Below, piece by piece: positions 16,201 to 24,296 of a DNA stretch of 38,570 nucleotides (position 1 is the stretch's first letter; every line of letters begins with the position of its first letter). The notes beneath the pieces are model-generated. The model worked only from the letters and a program-made list of their open reading frames with translations. It made no database searches and was not told where the DNA came from. The position numbers and the translations under genes are program-made. The stretch is taken from NCBI GenBank assembly GCA_013375395.1, contig JABXJW010000008.1, forward strand, positions 1 to 38,570. Direction: 5' to 3'. Source of the DNA: Desulfobacterales bacterium (GTDB lineage: Bacteria; Desulfobacterota; Desulfobacteria; Desulfobacterales; C00003060).

Positions 16201-16892
16201 ATGTCATTGACGTTGATGGTGCTTCCCGGTCTTCCGACTTCGAATAAAAAGCAATCTTCTATGTATCGTCTGAGCGACATATTGACATATTTGCCTGTCG
16301 CTTGATTGGGATCGACCATAGACAGGTCCACTCCATTGCTGAAAGCCTTATTGATAATGTCAAAACCTATGCCTCCGGCCTCCTCTCTGAAGCCCTCGAT
16401 GTTGCCGGCTGTCCATATCATCTCGACGATTCCGGATTCTATCTTGTTAATCAGCCCGGCCAGAAAAGCAACGCCATCAGGGACCCCTCCGACGGATTTG
16501 AACTTGCCGCCTATGGTCTCGTCCGTGACGAGAACCGTGGTAGTATTTCTGATGAACGCGTGATACACGATTATCCCGCAGAGAAGTGTTCCAAAGAGGT
16601 AAGCCCAGATGAGAGCCGAAATCTTGCCGCCTGTCAGCGATTTTGCGAGAAGTGTCAATCCCCCGCCCACAAGCATCATGACAATGATTCCGAAGAAAAG
16701 ACCCTGGTAGTTTGCATCTGACATGACCAGAGCCAGACGCTCGAGCGCGTTTACGACATAGGGCAGCTCTCCGTACACCTTGATTGTCTTGAGCGTGTTG
16801 GGAATATCGGCATAAGCACGTGCCGGCACGAAAAGAGCCGCGAGAGCGAAACTAAAGAAGAGTAACGTGAGTGCTTTCCGGATTTTTGGCAT
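13266..16892 (-). CDS. traG: TraG-like mating-pair stabilisation protein of an F-type T4SS
   Basis: A 1208-residue inner-membrane and periplasmic protein of the F-type conjugation apparatus. The N-terminal region matches TraG_N: signal/TM1 at residues 8-28, further TM helices near 55-75, 88-108, 385-440 and 470-500, with a cysteine-containing periplasmic loop between about 120 and 380. The C-terminal 600 residues are soluble, alanine-rich and helical with repeated Gln/Glu/Ala segments, and may extend into the recipient or act in exclusion, as for F TraG. It is longer than F TraG (938 residues), mainly in the soluble part. It starts 9 bases after traH and is the last gene of the operon. Confidence 0.85.
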   Translation of the reverse strand: MPKIRKALTLLFFSFALAALFVPARAYADIPNTLKTIKVYGELPYVVNALERLALVMSDANYQGLFFGIIVMMLVGGGLTLLAKSLTGGKISALIWAYLFGTLLCGIIVYHAFIRNTTTVLVTDETIGGKFKSVGGVPDGVAFLAGLINKIESGIVEMIWTAGNIEGFREEAGGIGFDIINKAFSNGVDLSMVDPNQATGKYVNMSLRRYIEDCFLFEVGRPGSTINVNDININTDFVPILASAASPAIFTVWYDAANPNGISLSCRQDWQNFLNPYLTGLTAASATVGTFWTHKCARADLAQRNYAAYGGLPIETVCKDKINSLVSSLLGVATTSDRLLRQYLIASELDRVIQEGAPDEVVKTVGSYRKGVDMIGAGIMLNEWLPIIKGGYYAIFLGLMPFLFLLIPTPLFPRALTFILGSFFFLGSWGICDAIVHSTAMDYAANTFREITEGQLGLKSMLLFENESYKAMAAFGASRLMALSMAGAMCAMLMKFGGSAFAHMIHRSSIAAGSHGRVAAELTSQGEPTRRAAYQRGISEAYPTQAWANDYSFHQRGAAGSYKIRSGTEAGLQTVDRVGGGSPGGAAVKTGGAAAMQAADSVFKHEQIQTIARATAVTEDDVQRAIQKFGVESRFSRATAIETLRDGLGLKTSLDTMQLMETARIGNFQGLKQAFDMAKSAGFRGDINDYVGMQAKVDSLESFQDKSQLETIATEAGYGNVSDFLKDRAEYQQSQNVHMIKELSEQAGARDVSIEDIGSLQARAQAMQKMGSYNYVKNAGLSAEYLRESGKLYNETSKMAIRKGLDEIGATGRMSTETQKLLRNIGQDPVGRAMLASQGIGDRIIKPEEAENFSKWFASQGKSVDANKLAGATAQMNVWTDKAGHLQSSLLTTKEGVVLSNANYASEVRSLTEDKVKSITGKAGPAGKYTILSTPEGAVVGIEGKGGYRASTGDVVLRETAGPEAFVVEKIDPNTGKAVRTHIEGGMDATTFIDKSRLMTGPEIASTDMLSAVIAKNPVLGDRISGAVTVASREMEEVRQAQAFSQSLSSIVSRTGNTTTFTNVDGRGTLKIGTPAEGLLGLGAKATGSVQIGRKNIEDHNYNLYYGMVRRMQSEAREKAARPDGTLDSEMYNKFYMQGLHNVWRATDELAHGKTEFSFGASGFVGEPWEDAKASMRKLRGKSSGPETQPPESHKVYREKIPAGHERP

Positions 16893-16901
16893 GGAAAAGC
16901 C

Positions 16902-18374
16902 TCAATGAGTCGCTCTTGAAATCGTACTTTGAATGCGGGCCGCCCCTCTTTTTTGAGCGTCTATGAATGCTCTATTTAATCCTTGTTCGGCCCGCATCAT
17001 CTTTACCACACCCGAGTATGAGAGGTAAGCCATTCTCATCATTTCACCGGTCTTATTCTTCATGTCCTTAAGCGATTCCAGAGTTGACGCGATAAACGTC
17101 AACTGGCAACTTTTCTGATCATCACCTGTCGAACTTCCCATCTGCTGTCCGGATATGTACTGAGCATAGCTTAAGATATCGTCCAAATATTTGTGATAAT
17201 CACTGAACATTGAATATATGTAGTGCTTTCCGACCAGCCTCTCGAATTGAAGAGCCGCTTGTCCGGGATCAGCGTCCTGTCCCATGTTCAATAGATACCC
17301 CTTTAAAGCAGTGTAAGCGTTTTCAGGGGTATTTTGCAGCATGCTCAGCTCCTCTGGTATAAAGGCCGCTCCGGTCATCATTTTGTTGGTGATATTGGTC
17401 AGTGTGCTGATGACCCAATCCCGATAACTGTTGTAATGTTGCGAATTAACGGTGATGCCCGTGCTGCTGAGTGGAGCGCACGTTCCGGTTGCGTTCATGG
17501 CTTCGATTTCACCGGTATAGATCTTGGGTGATACGTCTGCGATCGTATTGTTATTGACGCACGGCGGAATGTACTTGTGATTGACGCTGTTCGTGATGGT
17601 AACGTCGCCTATCAACCCCCGCATGAGGTTGACATAAGCACCAGGGTAACCGCGGAGATCCGAAAGGTTCTTGAGCAAAGACCCGTCAGTGAAAAATGCC
17701 TGCTTCATTAACGCCGGGCATTGTGCGATGAGATTGTCAGAGGTTATCCCTCCCCCTGCAGCATCCTTGGCGTTTTCCGGGGTTTTGTCGCCTGCAGACT
17801 CTTTCATGGCCTGCCACAATTCCACTGCGCCAGTGCTCTGCGCAAAATCCGTCCATGCCTGAGTCCGCTCGGAAGAAATCTGCTGACTATCGGTTGCCCC
17901 GTCAAGAATTGTCGTTGCCACCACCTTTCCTGCCTTACAGTCATCTAGTTGCAATTGGTTAAGCCTGTCGACGATTGCTTCAAAAGCCTTGATACTGTTG
18001 GCGCATGGTTCACACAGTGTGTTCAGGGCAATATCGAAGGCGAATGCCGCGGCCGCCGGGCCCATGATCCGCTGTAACTTTTGGACAAGATAGTCGAACT
18101 GCATGAAGCTGAATCCTCCCAGGTAAGCATCTATGCCTCCGCAGCCTGCCGTGAAGCGGGGTTTTGATATGCTCACGAGCGGATCAGCGTGCGTTGACCA
18201 GCGGGCGGACATGTTGCCGAAGGTGGCGTAATTTCGCTTCTGGGTCTCAAAATTATCCGGTCCAGTGACTACGCTCTGGTTAATCCAGTCGTCAACCCAG
18301 TCCGCACTGGAGTTTGACGCTGCGATGAAGACAAAAACGAGTGATAGAATGATGGATGTTTGTTTTAGTCTCAT
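16902..18374 (-). CDS. traH: TraH-like pilus assembly protein
   Basis: A 490-residue periplasmic protein of the F-type T4SS, needed for pilus extension and retraction in F. A signal peptide at residues 1-24 (cleavage after SNSSA) precedes the family N-terminus DWVDDWINQSVVTGP. Conserved features include the GGSIDAY-like segment (CGGIDAYLGGFSFM, 78-91), ALNTLCEPCANSIKAFE (CxxC) at about 117-133 and a long helical C-terminus. TAGGACCC before ATG 18374 acts as the ribosome site. Its neighbours are traC upstream across a 173-bp repeat-bearing spacer and traG downstream. TraH normally works with TraF, TraU, TraW and TrbC, which are absent here. Confidence 0.88.
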   Translation of the reverse strand: MRLKQTSIILSLVFVFIAASNSSADWVDDWINQSVVTGPDNFETQKRNYATFGNMSARWSTHADPLVSISKPRFTAGCGGIDAYLGGFSFMQFDYLVQKLQRIMGPAAAAFAFDIALNTLCEPCANSIKAFEAIVDRLNQLQLDDCKAGKVVATTILDGATDSQQISSERTQAWTDFAQSTGAVELWQAMKESAGDKTPENAKDAAGGGITSDNLIAQCPALMKQAFFTDGSLLKNLSDLRGYPGAYVNLMRGLIGDVTITNSVNHKYIPPCVNNNTIADVSPKIYTGEIEAMNATGTCAPLSSTGITVNSQHYNSYRDWVISTLTNITNKMMTGAAFIPEELSMLQNTPENAYTALKGYLLNMGQDADPGQAALQFERLVGKHYIYSMFSDYHKYLDDILSYAQYISGQQMGSSTGDDQKSCQLTFIASTLESLKDMKNKTGEMMRMAYLSYSGVVKMMRAEQGLNRAFIDAQKRGAARIQSTISRATH

Positions 18375-18406
18375 GTTGGGTCCTACAGAACCAAAAAGGA
18401 ACTAAT

Positions 18407-18438
18407 CACGAAAGCACGAAAGTACGAAAGCACGAAAG
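18407..18438. repeat. Four 8-bp tandem units (CACGAAAG) between traC and traH
   Basis: Units are CACGAAAG, CACGAAAG, TACGAAAG, CACGAAAG. They sit in a 173-bp spacer inside the operon and encode nothing visible. The array may form by replication slippage and could vary in copy number. Confidence 0.7.
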
Positions 18439-18547
18439 AATTGAGTTTCAAAAAGTTGAACATATTGCAACATCGTCGCAAAGCTGGTCTGAAAAAATTT
18501 TGCTGGAAAAAGTTTTCAGCCAGAAAAACAACTTCACAACTAACGGA

Positions 18548-19909
18548 CTAAGGCACTTGTCTCTTTGCGTTTTCAACCATAACCGACAGGGCCTCGGAAT
18601 AAGTCTTTCCGCTTTTTACGAGTTGTTCGATCTCTGCGTTTTCGCCGGCATCCGATGTATAGAGATAGTACGAATAAGGATCTACGATTAACCTGGCCAC
18701 GCCCGTGCCCATGGGAGTATCCATGAAGATTTCGGAATATCGTGGACGGGGAGTTCTCACGGATTTCAGAATCTTCATTGTAAACTCATCATAATCAATC
18801 AGCTTCTTATTCCGCGCTTTCTCAAAATCAGGGGATTCAAGCAAAAACTTGAATGCGGAATTCGACATTATGACGCTTCCCACCTGCCCGAAACTTTCAA
18901 AATCGAGCAGTGACTGTGTGATCGTTGTAAAGCTTCCACCATACTTTCTTGCCCTTCTATACCCTTCCTCGATTACGTCCTTAAGCAGAGAGCTTTCCTT
19001 AAAAAACTGCCATGCCTCATCAAAGATGATGAGTCTCTTTTGTGACTTGTCAGACAAATACAGGTTCGCAGTAACATAATTCAAGATCTGTAAAGTGATT
19101 ACGTTTAGCAGGTCTTTCTGGGGCTTCAATTCCTCCAGCTCAAGCACGACGAAATCATCCTCTTCTATGTTCAAGGTCGCCGGCCCATTGAACCATTTGC
19201 CGTACTCGCCTTGAGAAGTGAAGCTTCTCAGGTTGAAGGCCAGATTGGCAGAGACGGTCAGAAGATTCGAAATACATCTGTTGTCACCCCCGCACTCCAG
19301 TTCCATAATCTCATTGGAGGTCTTGCTCGGAGAAGCAAGGGCGTTGTAGAGACTGTCAATACTTGCGTCATTGCCGTATTCGCCGTGGACCAACCTGATA
19401 GCGTTCTTTATCAGGGTCATTTCGGTTTCGTTCGGAAGATCGCCGGTTCCCGAATACACCATTTGAGCAACGATAGCGCTCAGAACGCCTATCTCATCAT
19501 TGATATCGCGAATAAAGGTGAACGGATTGAGACATATGTTGGCATCCTTTCTGAAATTCACGAACTTGCCGCCCACTATGTTGCACAGCTTCCTGTATGA
19601 GCCGCCAATGTCGATAATGCGCATGATTGCGCCTGATGCGTAGTAATTGAAAACCATGTAGTTCACCAGGAACGACTTGCCGTACCCGCTTCCCGCGCAA
19701 ACGAGGGCATTCTGGTTGTTCGCCCTCTTGTCAAAAATGTCGAGACAAACCAGTTGGCCCTTTCTTCCCATGAGCATGATATGGGGGTTGCCGCCGCCCC
19801 GGATGTCAGCCTGAATCGGAAAACATTTTGCGGCAACCTTTGGATGGCAGATAAAATCCCGGTCAATAAAGTTTACGTTCTTTTGCACGTTGTACATCCC
19901 GAGCGGCAA
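18548..19909 (-). CDS. traC: TraC ATPase, C-terminal (motor) part, separated by a frameshift
   Basis: A 453-residue frame carrying the VirB4/TraC motor domain that powers pilus assembly. Walker A is at about residues 71-79 (CAGSGYGKSFL) and Walker B at about 290-298 (LIIFDEAWQFF), followed by arginine-finger-type helices (EEGYRRARKYGG) and the family C-terminus. The N-terminal half is encoded by the preceding frame at 19863-21041, displaced by one base. Together they make a normal full-length TraC of about 840 residues. ATG 19909 has no ribosome site, so independent translation is doubtful. See the entry for the other half. Confidence 0.8.
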   Translation of the reverse strand: MPLGMYNVQKNVNFIDRDFICHPKVAAKCFPIQADIRGGGNPHIMLMGRKGQLVCLDIFDKRANNQNALVCAGSGYGKSFLVNYMVFNYYASGAIMRIIDIGGSYRKLCNIVGGKFVNFRKDANICLNPFTFIRDINDEIGVLSAIVAQMVYSGTGDLPNETEMTLIKNAIRLVHGEYGNDASIDSLYNALASPSKTSNEIMELECGGDNRCISNLLTVSANLAFNLRSFTSQGEYGKWFNGPATLNIEEDDFVVLELEELKPQKDLLNVITLQILNYVTANLYLSDKSQKRLIIFDEAWQFFKESSLLKDVIEEGYRRARKYGGSFTTITQSLLDFESFGQVGSVIMSNSAFKFLLESPDFEKARNKKLIDYDEFTMKILKSVRTPRPRYSEIFMDTPMGTGVARLIVDPYSYYLYTSDAGENAEIEQLVKSGKTYSEALSVMVENAKRQVP

Positions 19910-21041
19910 AGCAGAGAGCAGAAGCCCTCAGGATGCCTTTGTCCTCCTGCATGATAAATCCTCTTGATTCCCATATCCTTTTGATCCTGGCGGTCGCTTC
20001 CATGGATTGCCTTGCCGATGGGGACATGTGCCACAGGATCGGCATGATTCTGACAAACTCCGTGCCTTTTTCTATCTCGTCCGTTGCCCACATGTATTCT
20101 TCCTGCTTGCGTTTGAGAGAAGGGGCCAGGCTTCCGACACCCTGCTGCTGCAATACGAAGTTGCACTTGCCGTGCAATTGGGTCTTCAGCTTATCGAAGA
20201 TGACGTTCACCGTGAGAATAAACGGGTTGTTTATCTGGCTGGCATCGGACTGCACGCCCCAGATGTCGCCGGAAACATAATTGAACGTAAGGCAATCAAC
20301 GAATTGGGCCATTTTTTTGACTGTCAGGCACTTGAAATATCTCTTGCCTGCCTGAATGCTGTCCCATCCTGACACAACGGGTGTTTCGGAAAGAATGATC
20401 TGTTTCCTGATAGGTACGGTCTCATCATAATATGAACCGGTTTCGGGCGGGTTGTCATTAAAGAGCTTCATCAACACCTCGATCAAGCCGTCAGGGGGTA
20501 ACAGGCCGGGGCAGAGATGGGCTCCGGCCAGGATTTCGCCGATATTGTTTCTTAGATCAAGAGCAGTTGCTTGCTCCACAGGTGTGTGCAATTTCAGGCT
20601 TACAAAGAGTCGAAAATTTCGGGCAGGTATGCCCTGAAGTCTTTCAAAGCCTCTGTGTGCGCCTTTGTCATAAAACTCCATTGTCTTGTCAGCCACAGTA
20701 TTCATGAGCCCGGACTGTCTGGTCTTAAGGCGCTTGTAAAGGTGGGTGTACGGCAAGATGTACGGGTCAGCATAAAGGGAAAACTGGAGCACGGTTCCTG
20801 CAGGAAGCCCCATATTGAAGATCCCCTCCAGTATTTCAAATGTCTGCTTGCCTGCATATACCAGGGGGGTACACTCCCAGATAAAACCGATGGTTTGATC
20901 TGTGTTGATATACGCGGATGTTTCCGGATCGTAAGCCATGTACGGCAGATAATCCGAAAGCCTGGTCCTGCGGGTCATTGCTCGCAGTTCGCTGTTCATC
21001 AGACCGCCTTCACTGCCGAAGAGGATGTTTCTTAATCCCAT
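19863..21041 (-). CDS. traC: TraC, N-terminal part, ending at a frameshift
   Basis: A 392-residue frame matching the N-terminal domain of F-type TraC: LSDYLPYMAYDPETSAYIN near residue 27, then FIWECTPLVYAG and a GTVLQFSLYADPYI block. The start ATG 21041 is favoured by AGGAAG upstream; a TTG at 21065 gives 8 more residues. Similarity to TraC breaks after ILRASALC, where the sequence CTTTGCCGCTCGGGATG must be read one base later to give LPLGMYNVQKNV, the beginning of the motor half. The current frame continues to a TGA at 19863 with non-family residues. Causes could be a sequencing error, a real inactivating mutation or programmed +1 shifting. No classical slippery heptamer is evident. Confidence 0.8.
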   Translation of the reverse strand: MGLRNILFGSEGGLMNSELRAMTRRTRLSDYLPYMAYDPETSAYINTDQTIGFIWECTPLVYAGKQTFEILEGIFNMGLPAGTVLQFSLYADPYILPYTHLYKRLKTRQSGLMNTVADKTMEFYDKGAHRGFERLQGIPARNFRLFVSLKLHTPVEQATALDLRNNIGEILAGAHLCPGLLPPDGLIEVLMKLFNDNPPETGSYYDETVPIRKQIILSETPVVSGWDSIQAGKRYFKCLTVKKMAQFVDCLTFNYVSGDIWGVQSDASQINNPFILTVNVIFDKLKTQLHGKCNFVLQQQGVGSLAPSLKRKQEEYMWATDEIEKGTEFVRIMPILWHMSPSARQSMEATARIKRIWESRGFIMQEDKGILRASALCFAARDVQRAKERKLY

Positions 21042-21065
21042 GAGAGTCTTCCTGTAAGCGTTCAA

Positions 21066-21097
21066 GGAGTAATGGAGTAGTGGAGTGTTGGAGTAAC
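21066..21097. repeat. Four 8-bp tandem units between dnaB and traC
   Basis: Plus-strand units are GGAGTAAT, GGAGTAGT, GGAGTGTT, GGAGTAAC. The array is immediately 5' of traC on the minus strand. On that strand the units read as ACTCC-type repeats and so do not supply a ribosome site. Confidence 0.65.
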
Positions 21098-21115
21098 GGC
21101 AGCTTGCCTGTGCTG

Positions 21116-22504
21116 CTAGGCAGCGTGCTCCTGCGCCATGTTCTCAAACCGGGTGTACTTTTCCAGGAAGGCAAGCCTGACAGTGCCTGTCGGGCCATTG
21201 CGCTGTTTGGCCAGGATAAGCTCTGCGATCCCCTCGCTGGGGTTATCTTCTGACTTGCTGTACACCTCGTCACGGTAAATGAACAAAATAACGTCAGCAT
21301 CCTGTTCGATCGCACCGGATTCACGCAGGTCGGACAGCACCGGACGCTTGTTGGTTCGCTCTTCCACCTTGCGGTTGAGCTGGGAGAGCGCCATCACCGG
21401 GACGTTTATCTCCTTGGCCAGGGCCTTCATTGACCTTGAGATCTCGGATATCTCCAGGTCTCTGCGTTCGGCAGAGGACCGGCCTTTCATGAGCTGCAGG
21501 TAGTCTATGATGATCAGGCCGAGGCCCTTTTCCATCTTCATGCGGCGCGCCTTGGCCCGTATCTCCAGAGCGGAAATGGCCGGTGAGTCGTCGATGTAGA
21601 TCGGAATGTCATAAAGGGTTCCTGCGGCCCGGTTGATACGGGACAAATCGGTTTGACTCAGGAACCCGCCTCGCATCCGCGATGAGTCGACCCTGGCTTC
21701 TGCTGAAAGCATCCGCAGTGAGAGCTGCTCCCTGGACATTTCCAGTGAAAAAATGGCGGTAGGACTTGCCGTTTCAAGACTCGCGTTGCGTGCGATGTTC
21801 AGGGCAAGAGCAGTCTTGCCCATGCTCGGCCTGCCGGCGATCACAACGAGGTCTCCCGGTTGAAAGCCGGAGGTTTTTTCATCAAGGTCGTGATAGCCGG
21901 TGGGAATACCGGTTACGAGGACCTTGTTCTCATACGCGTGCTCCACAGCCTTGTATGTATGTGCAAGAATGCCGGCCAGTGAGTAAAAACACGGCTTGAT
22001 CTTGTGCTCTGAGATGTCGAATATGGCCCGCTCGGCAAAATCGAGGATATCGTCCAGGTCCCCCCTGTCTTCAAAGCACCGGCCGGCGATGGAGGCGGTC
22101 TTTTCAAGAAGACGCCTCAAGGTGGCCTTTTTTCGGACGATTTTTGCGTAATGCGCCGCATTGACCGCCACTGGAACCGTGTCCATGAGTTCCGCGAGAT
22201 ATAAAGCCCCGCCCACGGAGTCAAGTTGGCCTTTTTCTTTCAGGGCGTTTGCAAGGGTGACCAGATCGGCAGGCTCGTTCTGCTCAAAGAGATCCACGAT
22301 GGCCGCAAATATCTTCTGATGGGTCTTGCGGTAGAAGTCTTGTTCCGAGAGGATTTCCAGGACCTCCGGGAGTGTTTTGTTTTCGATCAGTACGGCGCTC
22401 AGTATGGACTGTTCGGCCTCCATATTGTGAGGCGGAACCTTGTGCAACCATGGATCAACGTTCACAGCCTCTGTTCCTCTGACACTTCGTGCGCAATCGT
22501 GCAT
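21116..22504 (-). CDS. dnaB: DnaB-type replicative DNA helicase inside the transfer operon
   Basis: A 462-residue hexameric 5'-3' helicase that unwinds DNA at a fork. The DnaB_N domain is at about residues 20-125 (PPHNMEAEQSILSAVLIEN, ALYLAELMDTVPVAVNAAHYA), with the RecA-like domain from about 195. Walker A is GRPSMGKTALALN at about 215, Walker B LIIIDYLQLM near 330 and an ALSQLNRKVEERTNKRP segment at about 370. All motifs are intact. GGAGG lies four bases before ATG 22504; a GTG at 22465 is an alternative start. It sits between traV and traC, an unusual place, and suggests element-encoded replication like that of a plasmid. It is likely not the sole chromosomal DnaB, though this cannot be checked here. 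Confidence 0.92.
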   Translation of the reverse strand: MHDCARSVRGTEAVNVDPWLHKVPPHNMEAEQSILSAVLIENKTLPEVLEILSEQDFYRKTHQKIFAAIVDLFEQNEPADLVTLANALKEKGQLDSVGGALYLAELMDTVPVAVNAAHYAKIVRKKATLRRLLEKTASIAGRCFEDRGDLDDILDFAERAIFDISEHKIKPCFYSLAGILAHTYKAVEHAYENKVLVTGIPTGYHDLDEKTSGFQPGDLVVIAGRPSMGKTALALNIARNASLETASPTAIFSLEMSREQLSLRMLSAEARVDSSRMRGGFLSQTDLSRINRAAGTLYDIPIYIDDSPAISALEIRAKARRMKMEKGLGLIIIDYLQLMKGRSSAERRDLEISEISRSMKALAKEINVPVMALSQLNRKVEERTNKRPVLSDLRESGAIEQDADVILFIYRDEVYSKSEDNPSEGIAELILAKQRNGPTGTVRLAFLEKYTRFENMAQEHAA

Positions 22505-22522
22505 ACAGCCTCCAGAATCTGC

Positions 22523-23023
22523 TCAATCGATTTCTTTGCCCGAAGACATGATCCACCTTGGTTTTGAGGCAAAGAAATAGACGTACCTGTATCCGAATAG
22601 ATTGTTATCACTGCCCGTATAAGAGAGAATAAGGACCCGGACCACGTCCGGGGGCACAACCAGTGGAGTGGCGGGTTTGCCGATCAGGGCCGCCATCTTC
22701 TCGTATTTCTTGTTGAGGTAATCGTATTTTATGTCAGCGGTGGCGGCTTCCGAGTTGCTTGCCGGAGGCGCTGTTTTGGCCAGGTTGTCACTGCCCCCCG
22801 GCCTTTCTGATTTACTGCCGCCTGCGTTTCCGGGGTCATCCCCTGAAACGCTTATTTCATAGGCTGTTGGGATGCCCACACACCGGCCCTTGTCGGTATC
22901 CGGGCACTGAAACTCCGAATCGTACGGATTGAAGACCGAAGCGCAGCCTGTTGTGAAGAGCAGCATGGCAAAGAGTGCGTATAAATACCGTTCAGATTTT
23001 GGTGTTTTGTTTCTTGATTTCAA
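22523..23023 (-). CDS. traV: TraV-like outer-membrane lipoprotein
   Basis: A 166-residue lipoprotein of the T4SS core complex (VirB7-like role, anchoring TraK and TraB at the outer membrane). The signal peptide is followed by a lipobox LFTTGC with lipidated Cys 27. Right after it is the TraV signature FNPYDSEFQCPDTDKGRC, with the paired Cys of the family. A Ser/Gly/Pro-rich linker at about 60-95 leads to a C-terminal segment DYLNKKYEKMAALIGKP and PPDVVRVLILSY. Its start overlaps the 3' end of traB by 32 bases. Order traB-traV-(dnaB)-traC follows the F-type arrangement except for the inserted helicase gene. Confidence 0.88.
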   Translation of the reverse strand: MKSRNKTPKSERYLYALFAMLLFTTGCASVFNPYDSEFQCPDTDKGRCVGIPTAYEISVSGDDPGNAGGSKSERPGGSDNLAKTAPPASNSEAATADIKYDYLNKKYEKMAALIGKPATPLVVPPDVVRVLILSYTGSDNNLFGYRYVYFFASKPRWIMSSGKEID

Positions 23024-24284
23024 TGTCTACTCCTTCGCTGATTACGAGCGTTACCGATTTTGTCGCTCCCACCTCGATCACGGGCAGTGTCTGCTCGGCA
23101 AGTTGTAGATAGAACTTCTGAAGTTCTTTTGCGGCCTGAGAAATCCCCTTGCCGATACCCGCTTTTGTTACATTCTTCGTGTCCGACTCGGTCCACATCT
23201 GCGTTGTGGCGCCGGAGCTTGGATTGTAAGTGGTATTTGTCGTGGTCTGTTCAACGGCTTCGCCAAATCCTGCCAGAAACCCGGCCAGGGCGCTTCGGGC
23301 AATATGGATGCCCATCTTGGCAACCACCTTGCCGGCAAGCCCCACCTTGCCGTCCTCATCGACAACAAACCCCTTGATCGACTGGTCTATGACGGCATTG
23401 CCGTTCTTTGCCACGCAGGAGATCGTCAAGACCCGGATATGAACGCGTTCGTCTGCGAGATTGCCGGTCGCCTCGGCGATTGCAAAGCATCCTTTCAGAT
23501 CGGCCTTGACCTTGTTCGGCAATACCGCAAGGTCTTTGATCCGCAAGAGCACCGGCAAGGGACTGCTTTTGGCCGCCAACGTAGTAGGGGCGGCTACGCC
23601 CGAGAGCAAGGTCGCCTCCATAAAAGAAGGGGGCAAATAGATCTTTTGTTTTTTTTTATCCGGTTTCTTCTTGAAGTCGCCTGGTTTGTCTTTGTTTTTG
23701 ACTACGTTGATGCCGCCAACCATCTCAAGTGTCTCTTTTTCAGGAATCGGAGGCGTTACCGGTGGAGGGATGCGATAGGCGCGGGAAGGCTTGGTTTTTA
23801 CAGGTTTTTCGTGAGGTTCCGGGGGTGTGGTTTCCTTTTTTCCGGGTTCGGGCGGTATTGTTTCCAGTGGTTCTATTGACCGGGCTAAGGGAGAGATTAA
23901 ATGGTCCGCCGGTGGAGCAAAGGAAGATCTGTTTTTTACCTCATCGATCTGTTTGGATAACCTTTGAAGCTCCTTTTGCTGCTGTTCGACTATATCGATT
24001 GTTCGAGTGTAAAGGCTTTTTTCGATCATGCCGGAATCTATGTCAATCTCGTGTTCGTCGGAGACCTTGGCGCGCTTGTCTTCTTTTGAGCCGTACTTGA
24101 TCTTGTAGCCGAGCAAGGCCAACAGGACTACGGATGTAACCACGCCGACCAATACGATCCTGCGCTTCCGGTCAGGAGACAATCGTTGCCAGAAACCCTT
24201 TATGCCCCCGGGCGCTTGAACGTGAGGGCCGGTATCGCCGGCCTTGTTTGTTGCCTGGCTGCCAGGCCTCACCCCAAAAAACAT
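22992..24284 (-). CDS. traB: TraB (VirB10-like) core-complex protein
   Basis: A 430-residue inner-membrane-anchored periplasmic protein that spans the envelope in the T4SS core. One TM helix is at about residues 43-62 (RIVLVGVVTSVVLLALLGY). A coiled coil near 88-115 (EQQQKELQRLSKQIDEVKN) is followed by a Pro/Glu/Lys-rich stretch at 120-200 and the TrbI/VirB10 beta domain at about 215-430. Key C-terminal features are SFMEATLLSGVAAPT, LKGCFAIAEATGNLADERV, and the alanine/glycine-rich antenna region ARSALAGFLAGFGEAVEQ that inserts in the outer membrane. AGGAGATTTCACTT precedes ATG 24284. It lies between traK and traV. Confidence 0.92.
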   Translation of the reverse strand: MFFGVRPGSQATNKAGDTGPHVQAPGGIKGFWQRLSPDRKRRIVLVGVVTSVVLLALLGYKIKYGSKEDKRAKVSDEHEIDIDSGMIEKSLYTRTIDIVEQQQKELQRLSKQIDEVKNRSSFAPPADHLISPLARSIEPLETIPPEPGKKETTPPEPHEKPVKTKPSRAYRIPPPVTPPIPEKETLEMVGGINVVKNKDKPGDFKKKPDKKKQKIYLPPSFMEATLLSGVAAPTTLAAKSSPLPVLLRIKDLAVLPNKVKADLKGCFAIAEATGNLADERVHIRVLTISCVAKNGNAVIDQSIKGFVVDEDGKVGLAGKVVAKMGIHIARSALAGFLAGFGEAVEQTTTNTTYNPSSGATTQMWTESDTKNVTKAGIGKGISQAAKELQKFYLQLAEQTLPVIEVGATKSVTLVISEGVDIEIKKQNTKI

Positions 24285-24296
24285 AAGTGAAATCTC

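Noticed and set aside
19873-20166. Alternative minus-strand ORF over the traC N-terminal half
   Set aside because: Its composition is not protein-like and the overlapping frame is clear TraC sequence.
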